Part shown: piece by piece, positions 9,814 through 22,159 of the stretch | Numbering within the stretch: the first letter of the stretch is position 1 | How the letters are laid out: each line of letters starts with the position of its first letter | Source: Meghimatium bilineatum | Taxonomy: Eukaryota; Mollusca; Gastropoda; Stylommatophora; Philomycidae | Reading direction: 5' to 3' | DNA: 64,000 nt | Assembly (NCBI GenBank): GCA_034231615.1 | Contig: CM067317.1 | Location: forward strand, 21,309,477-21,373,476 | Notes under the pieces: model-generated | What the model saw: the letters and a program-made list of their open reading frames with translations, nothing else | Told to the model about the DNA's origin: nothing | The model's database searches: none | Translations under genes and position numbers: made by a program

Positions 9814-12800
9814 ACATGTGGCCCTCTTACAGGAGACTATACACAAAGACACTGACCCATATCTGTCAGGATATACCAGCTATGCCTGTAAGTGTACCAA
9901 CTGCCGTGGCATAATTACTTATATCAGGAATGACATTCAGGGACAAGTCACCCAACTAACAGCCAATCCCACAGACATGCAGAAGGTGACTAGGTGACTA
10001 TCTGGCACACTGGAGGAAAATACACAATCTACAACATATACATCCCACCTCAGACAACATGCAATTTACTGGAAATCCATACAACACAATTTATCAAAAC
10101 AATACTTGCTGGTGACTTTAATGGTCACTCACTCCATTGGGGTTACCAGAACCACAATAAGACAGGAAGATATATAGAAGAATTCTGTGAAACAACAAAC
10201 CTGTCTGTCCTTCAAGATGCAAAGTCTGTACCAACACTTTTGCACAGGAGCCATCTATCTCTCAGTCGACCTGACTTGATTATCTGTTCATCTGATATAA
10301 TAGACGCTTGCTCCCTAGAAATACTTGATGACATTGGAAGTGACCACAGACCAATCCTCACCACCATAACTACACCCAACAAAGCATATTTCAAACAGAA
10401 AACTCGCTGGAATTTTGGCAAGGCAGATTGGAAACTATTCCAAGAAACATCTGATTTCCTGCTAGGTAAAATCAAAAGCAATGACATAGAAACATTTACT
10501 GAAGAGGTGACAAAAGCTATCCTTAATTCAGCATCACAAAGCATCCCAAGGGGCAGTAGGAAATCATACAAACCATTCTACAACAAAGAAATGCAAGCTG
10601 GAATCCTCGATAGAAAAAAAGCAAGAGAAGCCCTTGAGATCTCACCTTCACAAGAAGCAAAAATCCTGTACAATAAAACATGTGCCAAAGTAAAACTAAT
10701 AGTGAAGAAGGCCAAACATGATAAATGGGCAAAAACATGGGCAAATTTAGATCTAAGGAAAAATGACAGAAAGGCTTGGGGGCTGATCAATAATTTGTCT
10801 GGGAAAAGAAGAACAAACGATAAACCTGTGATAGATGGAAACAGAACAATCACCACAGATCAGAAAAAGGCAGAACACTTTAACCACTTTTTTGCCAGTG
10901 TGAACAGAGTAGGGAAGCTGTCCGAGGCTGACAAGAAGCGTCTGTACCTACGGAAGCAGCAAGAAAAAGTCCAAAACTCTGGCTCAACCATATTTTATGA
11001 TGACTTCAGTATGCAGGAACTCCTACAAGGGCTGAAGAAACTAGGGCCAAGAAAGTCTCCTGGACCAGATAAAATTTATAATGAAATGTTAACACACATG
11101 AGCACATCAGGGAAAGAAGTACTCCTTACACTAATAAATATGACCTGGAGAAATGGAAAACTGCCTAAACATTGGAGAAATGCTCACATCTTTCCCATCC
11201 TGAAAAGTAACAAACCTCCAGATGAACCCAAAAGCTACCGCCCCATATCCCTAACATCATGTCTTGGGAAATTAGCAGAAAGAATGGTTAACGCACGACT
11301 TTACTGGTTCCTCAAGAGCTCAAACATCCTCTGCCATGAACAGGCTGGCTTCAGAAAAGGCAGTTGCACAGAAGACCAACTATTTAGGCTGACACAGAAA
11401 ATCCATGATGGATTCCAGGAAAACAAACACACTGTAGCCATCTTCTTTGACTTACAACAGGCTTATGATCGAGTATGGAGAAAGGGTCTTTTGATGAAGA
11501 TGATTGAGATGGGAATTAGTGGAAAGCTATACAACTGGATAAAATACTTCCTCATTGACAGAACAATCCAGACAAAGATAAATGATGCAATTTCATCTAA
11601 AGAAGTTCTAGAGGAAGGCTTACCACAGGGTTCTACTTTAAGCTGCACCCTCTTTCTCATTTACATCAATGACCTTACCAAACATATCAAAGCTGAAAAA
11701 GCCCTCTATGCTGATGACTTAACAATATGGCAGAGTCATGAGAATGTTGAAAGTGCTGCCAAAAGACTAAATGGAGATTTAAAAAGACTACATGAATACT
11801 GTCAAACATGGAAGCTAAAAATAAACTGTGAGAAAACTGTCTATACCATCTTTACCAAGAGTCATAAGGTAGCCAAAGAAAATATCAGTCTATGGTTGGA
11901 TACACAGAAATTGCCAAGAGAAGAACACCCCACATATCTTGGAATCACGCTTGATCTGCAGCTCACCCTCAAGAAGCATGTAAAAAATATCAAAAATAAA
12001 GCACTCAAACGGTTACAACTACTGAAAAGACTCACAGGCACATCTTGGGGATCAGACAAGGATACCCTTAAAGGACTATACCTTACTTACATACGTTCTG
12101 CTTTAGAATACAACAGTGCACTCCTCACAACATGTTCCACGACAAATGTAGAATCCCTAGACAGAGTGCAGAACAATGCCCTACGTCTTATTAGTGGAGC
12201 AATGAGATCTACACCGACGGCTGCATGTGAAATACATACGAATGTAGAACCCCTTGAGATGCGGAGAGATATGGCTGCAATGGAGACTTATGAAAGAAGC
12301 AAAAGAATGAACAAAGACCACCCAAATAAACAACTTGTAGAAAACTGGGAACCAAACCACAGAATAAAACAAAAGTCAGTCCTGAGCCATGTCAATGAAA
12401 TAAAAGACAGTTATCACCTTCCAGACAAGAGACAAGAACTGCAAAGAGTAGAAAAATGTTTACCACCACACGCAGGCTTTAAATTGCCGGAAATCAAAAC
12501 ACAGTTAAGAGATAATGCAACGAAACGTTCCGACCCAGTAAGTCTTATGAAAGCAACACAGAAAACAATAGACACCTACCCAGAACAATGGATTCATGTC
12601 TATACTGATGGGTCTGCCTTCAAAGCCATCATCAAAGCAGGTTATGGTGTCTATATAGAATATCCAGACAAAACATCTGATGAGTTGTTTGATGCCTGTG
12701 GGGAGATATGTTCTAACTATGAAGCTGAAATAACAGCACTAGAAATTGCCATGTACCACCTGAAGACCATATTTGATGCCTTCTCATCAAAAGTCCAAAA

Positions 12801-13487
12801 CATTGTTATTTTTACAGACTCTATGTCTGCTCTCCAAGCATTGGAATGTGATGGACATTGTAAACCCGAGCTAGCTGAAATATACCACCATGCAAACCAG
12901 CTGCTCACATCTTATGATGTCAACATTGTTATGCAGTGGATTCCTGGCCACTCAAACACACCTGGTAATGATAAGGCAGACAAACTAGCAAAGAGGGGAG
13001 CACAACAAGAACAGCCTTATACAGAAACAACAATGCACACAGTTAAAATGATTCTGAAATCTGTGAACAAAGAAAATTGGATGAACAGATGGGCCATGGG
13101 AAACACTGGGAGGGAAATCTATAAATATATGACCAGCCCAAATCCTAAAGACAATATCAACCTCCTGGAAAGAAAAGACCAGAATATCATATTCTGACTG
13201 CGCACACAACATGTACAGCTTAACAATCACCTGAACAGAATACAACCACAACACACTCCAGGGTGCCGGCTGTGCACTCATCCATATGAAACTGTTGACC
13301 ACCACCTTTTTGAATGTCCAGCGCTGGATGACATCAGGAAAATGCTTCTCCCTCCAGGGCCAGATAAATGGAACACTTTATATGGAACAAAACAACAACT
13401 CACAAACACATGCATATATCACACAATGGCATTGGGTCAAAGGGCATGAGCCCATGGACCGCTGGATCAGCAACCAACCAACCAACC

Positions 13488-13502
13488 ATCAATTCAACAT
13501 AA
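13488..13502. repeat. LINE-A target-site duplication, right copy
   Basis: Exact second copy of the 15-mer at 7834-7848, directly after the AACC tail. Confidence 0.85.
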
Positions 13503-13957
13503 AATTATATACAAATCAAAATATACACAACATAAAATGATATATGAATCAAAATATCCAAATTACACCCACATTAAAATGTGTATCCATAGAGAAAAAG
13601 AACCCTCACGAACCTTTGCCAACAATGAAGATAATACTTCAAGTGCTGAATCACATTCTATTTGACTTGTATCAAAGCGAAGTGTTGTAAACTTTGGTGA
13701 TAATGTCAAGTAACTGAGTAGATTGTTCAGATGTCTGTCATTATTCTGCAATAAATTAGAGAAATGCCAAATTTTACAAATGATAGTAGACAGAAAAACT
13801 GTTTTTTAATCATTTCTCATTTTTCTGTGCTCTAACTTGAAAAAGAGCAAGAATTGAATTAAGTTTTTGAAGACAACATGCTACAGAATCTATATAACAA
13901 TGTGGACATGCACAGAAACTGCAGAACACAATTTTCATTTTACTGCAGTCTCTCATT
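13503..13957. other. Stretch without a recognised feature
   Basis: No gene, repeat or RNA is recognised. Confidence 0.5.
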
Positions 13958-14110
13958 CATTCAATCAATGATGATGATGATGTTCGTCCGTTGTAATCGA
14001 TGATGACAAAAAATAAACTAAAATAATAATAATAATAACACGTAATAAAAGATAACGTTAATAGTTACATGCAATCAATACTTCAAGAATATCCTGTATA
14101 TGAGATGCTG
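13958..14110 (-). repeat. LINE-C 3'-end module
   Basis: Similar in order to 6620-6720: a GAT run, then ccgttgtaatc, a gatgac block, an AAT run and taataaaagat. It probably represents the 3' end of another LINE-C copy without its coding part. Confidence 0.55.
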
Positions 14111-15084
14111 AGTTCTCATTAAGGCCAACTCCTAAAGTGGAAGGGGGGGGGGGGGCTTAGTCCAGCCAACAGAGGCTGGAAACTAAGATTGGTCTGGCCA
14201 TTCCATAAAAGAAACAGGACCATAGTCCTGCCCAAATAAGCACAGATGCTTGCTGAAGTTGGAGATACCAGGCTGAGAGGTGCACCAGCAACCATGGAAT
14301 CATGCAACCTGATTAGATAAACTGTCTGTTGCTCTGTGAAGTCCTTGTCCCTCTAGTCTACCTTGTGGAGCCAGGAGGCAGAAGAGGAAAGCGACTGGTC
14401 AACCAGACAGATCAACAACCCTTCTAAACATCATGCAATAGAATGCAGAGGGAGTTAACAAAATAAAAAGAACTAGAAAACGTCTTGTACCAGAAAGAGA
14501 TTAGTATTTGCTGCATACAGGACTCACCTCATTGAAAAAATAACTTTAAAGATAAGAGGGTACTAATATTTTAGACTTGTCATGAAAGATCAGAGAAGCA
14601 CTCCAAAATAAATTAAGTGAATGTAAAAATAAATGTCTCTTAAATATTGGCTAGAAAGAATTAAGGTCAAACAACTAAGAGAAGACACCCAAACAGCAAT
14701 ATTTTTCTACAGCAAGAAGAAAATGGTAGACTTTCATATCAAACATGTACTTAGAATTAATGAAAATAGACTGTCACAAGTATTAAAATTGGTACTGGAT
14801 TGCAAAAGAAAAAGACTCTTTGCAGAATAACCATCAAAATGGATATGACTATGGGTCTTAACAACATGCAAGAATTACACACACCAGCATCACATTGCTC
14901 AAACTGGAGAGCTCTGGATTCTGCCCAATGCATTGTATTAGTCACTGAAGGAACATTGATAGATTTTGTGTATAGAGTATTATACTATTATCCCTGCGTA
15001 AGGATGACACGCAAATTCGTGAAGTGTTCCATATTTTACAGCTGGAGAGGAGATGGGCATCACTAGCTAAACCTTTCGTCCACT
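14111..15084. other. Unassigned stretch with a G run and a dispersed repeat
   Basis: Contains a run of G at about 14145-14154 and, at about 14865-14945, a block with ggagagctctgg that recurs in inverted orientation at about 20905-20990. The short frames in it have no recognised motif and cannot be called genes. Confidence 0.5.
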
Positions 15085-15375
15085 GAAATACTACAATGGA
15101 TAATCACAGACAAAAACTAGCATGGTTTGGACATGTATGCAGGCGCACGATTTCTTGTCAAAAACAATACTGCAGAAACTGTTGAGGGTGGAAGAAGCAG
15201 AGGAGGATAAATAAAGGCATGGATAGACAACATCAAGAAATGGACAGGGCAAAATATTTCCACACTCATCCGCATCACTGAGGATAGAATTCGCTGAAGG
15301 ACTCTTGTGTGCTGAGGCATCCAATGTGGTACCCCTACAACCCTGAAGGGTTATGGGTTTATTGATTGATTGATT
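15085..15375 (+). pseudogene. LINE C-terminal tail with ATTG repeat end
   Basis: Across two frames it reads LAWFGHVCR, then TVEGGRSRGG, IKAWIDNIKKWTGQN and TEDRIRWRTLVC. That is the usual order of a non-LTR element C-terminus (GHV, GRxRxxWxDNIxxW, DRxxWR). It ends in an attgattgattgatt tract at about 15360, consistent with a microsatellite 3' tail. It is frameshifted and has stops. Confidence 0.65.
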
Positions 15376-16400
15376 ATACTAAAGGTAAATATAGATATAT
15401 TCAATGAAACCGAAAGGTAAAATGCAGAAAATCTATACTAGTTGACAAAAGACAAACTGTCAACATACCTTCAAGGTATTCAATTAGGAAAATATACAAC
15501 CAACATGCCATAGGAATTATCAGCATACATACCCTTTGCCATCTGCTGAAAGAGATAGATCTCCTATGGGGATGTTCAGAGTGTACTACTGTCAGTTCAG
15601 ATAATCACTAATCAACTTTATATCACTAAACATTTCAGTGACAAAGTTATCTCTACCATGTATATTTTTTATTAGCTGATATTATTTACAGAAAGAATGC
15701 AAATCAACAGATTTCAAACTGACACATTTGTTTTAAATATTTCGGGGCTACACTTCCCATGGTAATATTTGACAGCCGGGCATTCAATCTAAAGAATAGA
15801 GATTAAAGCAGAAAGAAAATCCTGCACCCAAAGATAGGCGTGTGAGGATGTCAAGCAAATATTGCAGTCAAGTTTTCAAGTTATAACACAGATCATTCTA
15901 TTCTTCAGTATGAAACCTAGCAGAAGTGTAAGAACAAATGCATTAATAACCCACCAATCACTTGCCAAGAGGTCTTCTTTTTCTTCTAATAAAACCCATA
16001 ACTCTGTGAGGGTTGAAGTGGTTCCACACTGGAGACATCGACACAAAAAGCCCTCCAAACACTTCCTCCATCCTCAGCCATTTGGAGGAGTGTAGAAAAA
16101 TTAAGCTGAGACAATTTCTTGATGTTTTAAATCCAGGATTTTCTTTGTTCACATCTTTCCACTCTTGACTGTTTCTTTTAAAAAATAGTTTTAGAAAGTG
16201 AGCTGTCTCATTACATGTCCAAATCAAACCGTAGCATTGGATCAATTGTAATACTGTTTCATTAGGGATATTGTTGATCTATTAAAAAAAAAAGGATGCA
16301 AATTTGTGTGGATGTTTCGTGGCATATTATAATAGGGGCCAATATCCTGGCTATTTTAGGACAGTCATATTTGTCAAGACTAATGTTCTCTTAAAACCTG
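15376..16400. other. Stretch without a recognised gene
   Basis: Overlapping short frames occur on both strands near 15860-16245, but none has a recognised domain or splice support. Confidence 0.5.
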
Positions 16401-16419
16401 AAATTGCAGAAGAGTAATG

Positions 16420-16780
16420 TGGATTTGTGGAAGGAAACAGCAAAAGAATTGCCCTATACATAATACAAACATTGATGGAGAGGGCAATAGAAGTAAGCCT
16501 ACATAATGATCTGTACTTGTGCTTCATAGATTATAGTAAAATATTTGACATGGTGAAGCATTCAGAAATGATAAAAATGTTAGAAAAACTCAATGTTGAT
16601 GGAAAATATCTAAAGATAGTAAGAAATATGCATTGGAAACAAACAACTGCGATAAGCGTCGACAGTAATGTAGAAGAATTCCAAAAAATAGAAATGGACA
16701 TCAGACACAAGAATGTGTAATGTCACCAGATCTTTTCTCCCTGTATACAGAGGATATTATGCAAAACAAAACAAAAAACA
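16420..16780 (+). pseudogene. LINE (RTE-like) reverse transcriptase palm fragment
   Basis: A 97-residue frame (16427-16720) covers part of a non-LTR reverse transcriptase. VEGNSKRIALYIIQTLMERA is followed by LYLCFIDYSKIFDMVKH, in which FIDYSKIFD corresponds to motif A with its catalytic aspartate. KMLEKLNVDGKYLKIVRNMHW comes next. A stop falls just before the motif B region, and LFSLYTEDIM follows in another frame. It is probably the same family as the 1665-2304 remnant, although the two do not overlap. Confidence 0.72.
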
Positions 16781-16859
16781 TGCAAGAGTTTGATAATGAA
16801 TGCAGAATAATGTGGTTTATTTTTTTCTATTTGAAAGGGAAGGGGTTAGTTAGTTAGCC

Positions 16860-17224
16860 ATTCGATCATAATCACTGTAAACTGGACACATTCATCATTG
16901 CTCTGATCTCTCCCTGAGTGTATCTGCCATTACACTTCTGCTGACAGTACCGGTTATCTCCTGGTTGACCATCATTCTTCTGTGACCTCCAAAAAATTCA
17001 CTTCTGGCAACACCACATTTCAAACCATGTTCTTTAATCCTGGCCATCAAAAAGGAATCATCATCCACACTAGTCTCACTCTTGTGTGATATATCTCTTA
17101 TGGAGCTCAAAACATCAGCTCGTTCCATTGCTCCATCATCCTGTGCCATAATAGCGCATGACGCCAGTTGATCTTTAATTACTTCGAACACCCACATGTC
17201 CTGACATAAAATATTTATTTTCAT
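16860..17224 (-). pseudogene. LINE-D C-terminal tail
   Basis: The minus-strand frame of 109 residues ends with CGVARSEFFGGHRRMMVNQ and EITGTVSRSV. This parallels the tail of the 5476-6308 element (SKFFGKSRRSHNQHLTGTLS). Only the end of the element is present. Confidence 0.55.
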
Positions 17225-17980
17225 CCTGGGGAGAGGTTAAAAATTGTTATTTAAGAATCTCTGAATTATTGGCAGCTGTTGCCAGGAGGGAGGTTACAAA
17301 AAAGTGGCAAAAATTATTGATATAATTTATGGACAGACACTAAGTGTTCTGGTCTATTTGAACCAAGATGTGGGGAGGTTGGACCAGGGTGTTCCAGTCA
17401 CTGATTTATATAAATATATGAGATCTGTTACATATAAGCTTAATAATCAAACGGGGGATGAATTTGTAACTTACAAATGATTGTCCAAGTGCTTGTAATA
17501 CATCAGGGTGCAACTTTTGCAGAGACATAATTATATTGCTCTGTCCGGGCTATTTTTCGCAACTTGAACTTTCAATACAAATGTTTTAATGCCCAGTACT
17601 ACTGCAGGATGATTGTAAAAACAAGAAATGTATATTAGTATATAGGCCAACATATTAAACTAATAATTTAATAATACTGCTATTAGAAAGATAAGAATCT
17701 CATTGGTGAATTAAATGCAAGCACGATCCTATGGGTGTAGATGAGCGCCGAGTTAACATAAGGCCTAGTTATAGTTACTTTAAAGTATCATTAGTAGGAA
17801 ATGTTAAATGCCATCCTAAGAGTATCATCATATCATTCATACTATCATTCAGTCTGAATGACTTGGAGTTGGAGAAAATTGGCTCCTCAAAACTAAGAAC
17901 AAAAATGCAAGTTACCGATACTCAGTGACTAAGGAAGTTGACACAATATTGGCTAGACAGTTTAATAAGTTTGTGAAGTG
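17225..17980. other. Stretch without a recognised feature
   Basis: No coding, RNA or repeat feature is recognised. Confidence 0.5.
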
Positions 17981-18110
17981 TTCCAGGTAGGAGAACGACG
18001 TCGATGGACACATGATATGGTAGACCTTTTGAATATGATACACTGTAAGTAGTGTAAGATGCAGGATAGCTTCACAGAACTGAGAGACTTACTACTACTG
18101 TTACAGAGTG
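17981..18110 (+). pseudogene. Short LINE C-terminal relic
   Basis: One frame reads RRERRRWTHDMVDLLNM, the GRxRxRWxDDI-type block common near the end of RTE-like elements. It is about 40 residues long and broken by stops. Confidence 0.4.
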
Positions 18111-18225
18111 GCAATGAGGTCAGTGTTGCCAGATTTAAATTCCCTTATAAAGTAAACTATACCATATAGAAAAGAGCAGGAAAAAAGCTAAACAAAATTG
18201 AATAGGCCTATATGTATTTACTGCG

Positions 18226-18331
<106 letters not shown>

Positions 18332-18472
18332 GGAGAGGGAATGGGCCTTTGTGATTTTTTAACCACCACTCCCGACATAAGGAAATACAGTTTAACATTG
18401 AATACTAGAAAATAAATAAAATTAATGCTAACACTCTCCCAACTGGAGGATTTATTTAGTAAAATGTAATTC

Positions 18473-18632
18473 TCTTCTTCTTCAACGTTCATTCTCAAAC
18501 TTCCACTAGATCTCTCTTGTTGCAGGACCATTGGCCCAGTCGATCTTCAGCAAGGTGCAATCCAGAGCATGGAATTGCGTTGTGTCGGAGTTTTGTTTGC
18601 TCCAAAGGCCAGACACATCCGTCTTCTGGTGT
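18473..18632 (+). repeat. SINE-like repeat copy (family S1)
   Basis: TTC-rich start, gttcattctcaaac block, gcaggaccattg block and a cacatccgtcttc end, in the order seen in the other S1 copies. It has more substitutions than the 34660 copy. Confidence 0.65.
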
Positions 18633-19620
18633 TAAAATGTAATTTAAAGTTAAGTGCTTATTTGTTATTTTTGCTTTTAACTTCGCCCCCACCCCCTCAA
18701 ATCCTTAGCGAAGACGGTTCATATTCGTTTAATGGGCCTACATTTTTACGGATAGTGAAATGGAATACATTACTAGGGGCAGGCAAATCCGTGTTCTTTA
18801 TATTTTTTTTCCATCGAATTGGCTATAACCCTTTGTTATAATTACTGATCAGTAGTTGAAGGAGATATTTATTTACAAGGAGTGTATAAGTGGATGCTCT
18901 CAGTGGGTGGCGCATACATGGGGGGGGGGGGACCTCTCAGTAGCTGGCGAGTACATCTGTGTCTCCGACAGCAGTCCACACGCTTGCCAACAAGCATAAT
19001 GCACCTCATTCGGCCACAGATATGCTTAAAAGACACGTGGTAGTCATATTTTATCTAGAACTGAAGTTTAGTGACGTCACAATATTTAACAAAATGAAAT
19101 TTTATAAAAAGCTGGAATGGTACGCCCTTAAGCACACATGAACCACGAAGACTTATGTACAACCCTGTAGTAATATATCTCTCATAACAATGATGTACCT
19201 TTACTATTTAGATCTTGATTTTTCTCAATTTTTTTTTACCACGATAGTTAAATGGGTAGCGGTCAGTGAAGCTTTATCTAATAAAAATATAAATTACTAT
19301 ATTGAGTTATAATGGTATGGTATATCTATTCTAAATATCAAATAGAAAAATAAATAAACAACAGGGAAAAAAGTTTTCTCCTCGTTACGGTCCAACTGGG
19401 ACATTTTTTAAGAAGTATTTAAACTCATACACAAAAAACCCCACAGAAAATAATCGAAACATTTAAATCGGGTTAGGGGAGTTATCTCGGCGTAAAACTC
19501 TCTAAGTGACGATGTGACAACGCATATTTAATCCGTGTTGAATTTGGTGCGGAAATGTTTTCGCACTATTTATATAAAGAGATCAAAGAGAAAACTTATA
19601 ATGGTGAATTAATAGGTCCG
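18633..19620. other. Stretch without a recognised feature
   Basis: No gene is recognised. A G run of about ten lies near 18920. Confidence 0.5.
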
Positions 19621-19624
19621 ATCA

Positions 19625-20008
19625 AGTGAAATGAAGTGCAAGATGAAATGCTTGAGGAAAGCTGACGGGGTCACCGGGCTTGATAGATTGCGAAATGAAT
19701 ATATCAGGGAAAGAATAGGTATAATATCTTGTACAGATTACAAAGAGAGAGAACATTTCAAGTGTACATTATGAGAATGCATCACGAAAAGTTGCCCGTA
19801 CAAGCATATAACCAAATGAGATCAGGGTACAAAGCCAGAGGAAGACCACGGAAAATATGGATAGAAAACGTCAGGGATATCCTGTACAGACACGGTCATA
19901 GCACAGCCGAGGCCACACATCTGGCGATAGAACGCAAGCTCGAGCTTCAATCACCCCTACGCTTAACGGCAAGAGTGGATCACAAACCACCTGGGGAAAG
20001 AGAATAGA
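19625..20008 (+). pseudogene. LINE-F C-terminal remnant
   Basis: The + strand gives KMKCLRKADGVTRLDRLRNEYIRERIG, a short frame break, then LQRERTFQVYIMRM, YKARGRPRKIWIENVRDIL, ATHLAIERKLE and an end at DHKPPGERE. This is the thumb-to-C-terminus order of a non-LTR element. An older relative with a similar end (YSDHNPPGNKQ) lies at 36640-37530, downstream of MANF. Confidence 0.65.
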
Positions 20009-21229
20009 TCAAGTGAAAGCCAACATTTAAAAAAATGAAACAAGCGATGGCAGACCACGCACACAAAATAAGTAGACATATTGTATGTGAGAAACAACTC
20101 GAGGACAAAGACAGAGTAGGAGGCCTCTCATAAGCAAAGTCGAGAAAAAAGGGGTGGTAATAGAAGTGGATGACCGGGAGGGGGGGGGGAGAGAATACAT
20201 TAAAAATAATTGTAAATTTTGGAAAATATGATGCATAAAATTGCTAGCAAGTGGTTATCAACAGAAAACGTTGAGACGTGGACGGGAGGGAAATGGATAG
20301 TGGGGATCTACATGGACAGTTGACAGCGGCGAGAATGGATGCTGCTGTTTTTGCCTAATAAAAAAGAGATTGTGCCTACAGGAACATTCTTTGTTCTTAA
20401 TTAAATAATGAATTAAATCCAACTACAACAATCAAACTTTTGTCCAACTACGTTTTTTTAAAAAGCCAACAATATGCCAACAAGCCCAACCAATATTCTG
20501 AAGTCAACAACTCTTGAAAAAATATATATGTGACATCTGGCTGTTAGAAAACCAATATGGCAACCCTGAGTGAGGTTAGGGCAACTTTCTGTAAAGTAAA
20601 GGACACGTCATATTAAAGTCTGAGGAGTAAGCACTTAAATAACCTTGGAGAAATTTCGGCTACATTAAGTATTCGGATAGGATTTGAATCAACATCCCTG
20701 ATGCGAAACTCCAGCACACTTTTTAAGATTACAAAAATTAATTATAAGATACGAAAACGAAAGTAGAATAATATATCTATGTTGCATGCAGCCTTGAACT
20801 CTATCTATTAGCAGGATCTAGAACAGTGCAGCCACATACGTTTTCAAAATAATCAATTATCGCCCTGTAAATAACCCCAGACTATCTATCTGTGTTCTTT
20901 CGGCGTCCGATACGATGTATAGGACAGAAACCAGAGCTCTCCAGTTCGAGCGATGTGATGCTACTGTGTGTAATTCTTGCACTTACATAAAACACAGGTT
21001 TATATAATCGCTTCAGTCAGACACGACAGACTTTAACTAAAACTAGTGGGTAATGATGTGCACACAAGAAAACATACAAATTACATTTTTCCATATTTCC
21101 GTTGGATACGTTTGTTTGTTGTGATTATTTCTCCATTCTTCGTCTTTTGATATTGTGTGTATCTTGATAAAGACCTTTTGGTTGAAACGTTGAATATGAT
21201 TTGTGTATTGTAATTTTTTATTTTTTATT
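20009..21229. other. Stretch without a recognised gene
   Basis: Contains the inverted partner (about 20905-20990) of the dispersed block at 14865-14945. Otherwise nothing is recognised. Confidence 0.5.
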
Positions 21230-21780
21230 ATGCAAGTATGCTTTTATCCATTTGTACATTCTTGAGTTAACCCTGCAATTTCTTTAAGAGTCATTCTTTC
21301 CAAACCTTTTCAAATGCTTTCCTGGGGTCTATCCATGCTGCTAGTACCATTTTCTTATCTTGAGAGGCGTCCTAAATGTCTTGGGAGAGGTAGGATGCCT
21401 GATATTCAGTAAAGTAGCACTGTCTGAATCCTACTTGCTCTGATACCAGAAGGTTTTCACTTGAAGGTAGCACTCCATTGCGTTCACATTGTTTTGCATA
21501 GACAGCTTGTGAGGCTGATGAGTCTGTAATTGGAGACTGTGTTGCCATATCTTCCTGATTTCAGAAGTGGTATTATTATTATTACTTCCCTCCATACCCG
21601 CGGAACATTACCAGTGGTCCAGCTTGTATTGAAGATCTGCATAGCCATTCTCTTGCTCCAGTTCTCAGGTTTTTAATCATTTCATTGGATACTCCACAGG
21701 CTCCTGTAGTCTTTTTCATTTGCAATTTGGATATTGCATACTCCAGTTCTATCAATGTGATTCGCTTCTCCATGATTTCA
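21230..21780 (-). pseudogene. LINE reverse transcriptase fragment (fingers to motif A)
   Basis: Minus-strand pieces give ITLIELEYAISKLQMKKTTGACGVSNEMIKN, which matches the KxxGxDGIxNExLK-type finger region, and after frameshifts EQVGFRQ and WIDPRKAFEKVW, a motif A-like stretch. Only this N-terminal half of the catalytic domain is left, with several breaks. Confidence 0.6.
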
Positions 21781-21829
21781 GGTATGGTTTCGTCTTATCC
21801 AATGTTTTGCTGCCTTTCTGATGACACAT

Positions 21830-22000
21830 AGATATCACGGCTATAAAGCCAGAAGCAGACCATGTAAAAGATGGACCACAGAAATCAAAGAAGCCACAGG
21901 AACAAGCTTACAAACAGCACACAAGAAGACCATTTCCAGAGAATTCTTCTACCCTTGACCCTGCAAGCGAACAAGAACCACAGCGTATAGATAGATAGGT
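21830..22000 (+). pseudogene. LINE C-terminal tail
   Basis: The + strand reads GYKARSRPCKRWTTEIKEATGTS and then REFFYP, a GRPxxRWxxxIxxxTG-type end, followed by a short gata repeat. The orientation is opposite to the fragment at 21230-21780, so they are separate insertions or one rearranged copy. Confidence 0.5.
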
Positions 22001-22029
22001 AGAAAGTAGTATTCTTTATGGATACTGTT

Positions 22030-22150
22030 AACACATCGCGAGAAGGCAGGTCAACTCGCCCAAGATCGTGATGTGCTCAGAAGGTCCATAAAGTAGACTT
22101 CGTTCTGGAAAGAATATGTCACACGATGTTGATGACATATCCGATATGTC
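22030..22150 (+). pseudogene. RTE-like LINE tail
   Basis: Contains a ttctggaaagaatatgtcaca block, the nucleotide form of the FWKEYVT end seen at 1665-1750 (minus strand) and 47690-47711. Too short to judge further. Confidence 0.5.
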
Positions 22151-22159
22151 CATCGATTT

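Larger units (their letters stand above)
8660..13449 (+). pseudogene. LINE-A polyprotein: endonuclease, reverse transcriptase, RNase H (broken)
   Basis: This retrotransposon polyprotein would nick the target and copy element RNA there. The endonuclease start is at 8660-8740 (NILQLNICGIRN) and resumes after the nested LINE-B at 9814 (LLQET). The long frame 9994-13197 (1067 residues) has endonuclease AGDFNGHSLHWG and SDHRP motifs. Reverse transcriptase shows SYRPISL, FDLQQAYDRVW, GLPQGSTLSC and YADD (about 11444-11717). RNase H follows: YTDGSAF, NYEAEITALE, FTDSMSALQ and GNDKADKLA (12600-13010). Three lesions break it: the nested insertion, an 8-bp tandem duplication (9984-9999) that shifts frame, and an in-frame TGA at 13195. 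After that TGA the same frame continues with a Cys/His cluster to a stop at 13447. One substitution accounts for the stop, so decay is recent. Confidence 0.9.
7849..13487 (+). mobile_element. LINE-A: near full-length non-LTR retrotransposon
   Basis: The element is bounded by a 15-bp direct repeat (7834-7848 and 13488-13502) and ends in a short AACC tract, as expected for a non-LTR insertion. Total span is 5639 bp, of which 1073 bp (8741-9813) is a nested LINE-B plus its duplicated target. Its 5' region (7849-8640) contains a hairpin and no clear ORF1. The main coding part encodes an APE-type endonuclease, reverse transcriptase, RNase H and a Cys/His end, which places it among RNase H-bearing elements of the I/Jockey type; the exact clade is not determined. 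Coding is broken by the nested element, an 8-bp duplication and one stop. Confidence 0.88.
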
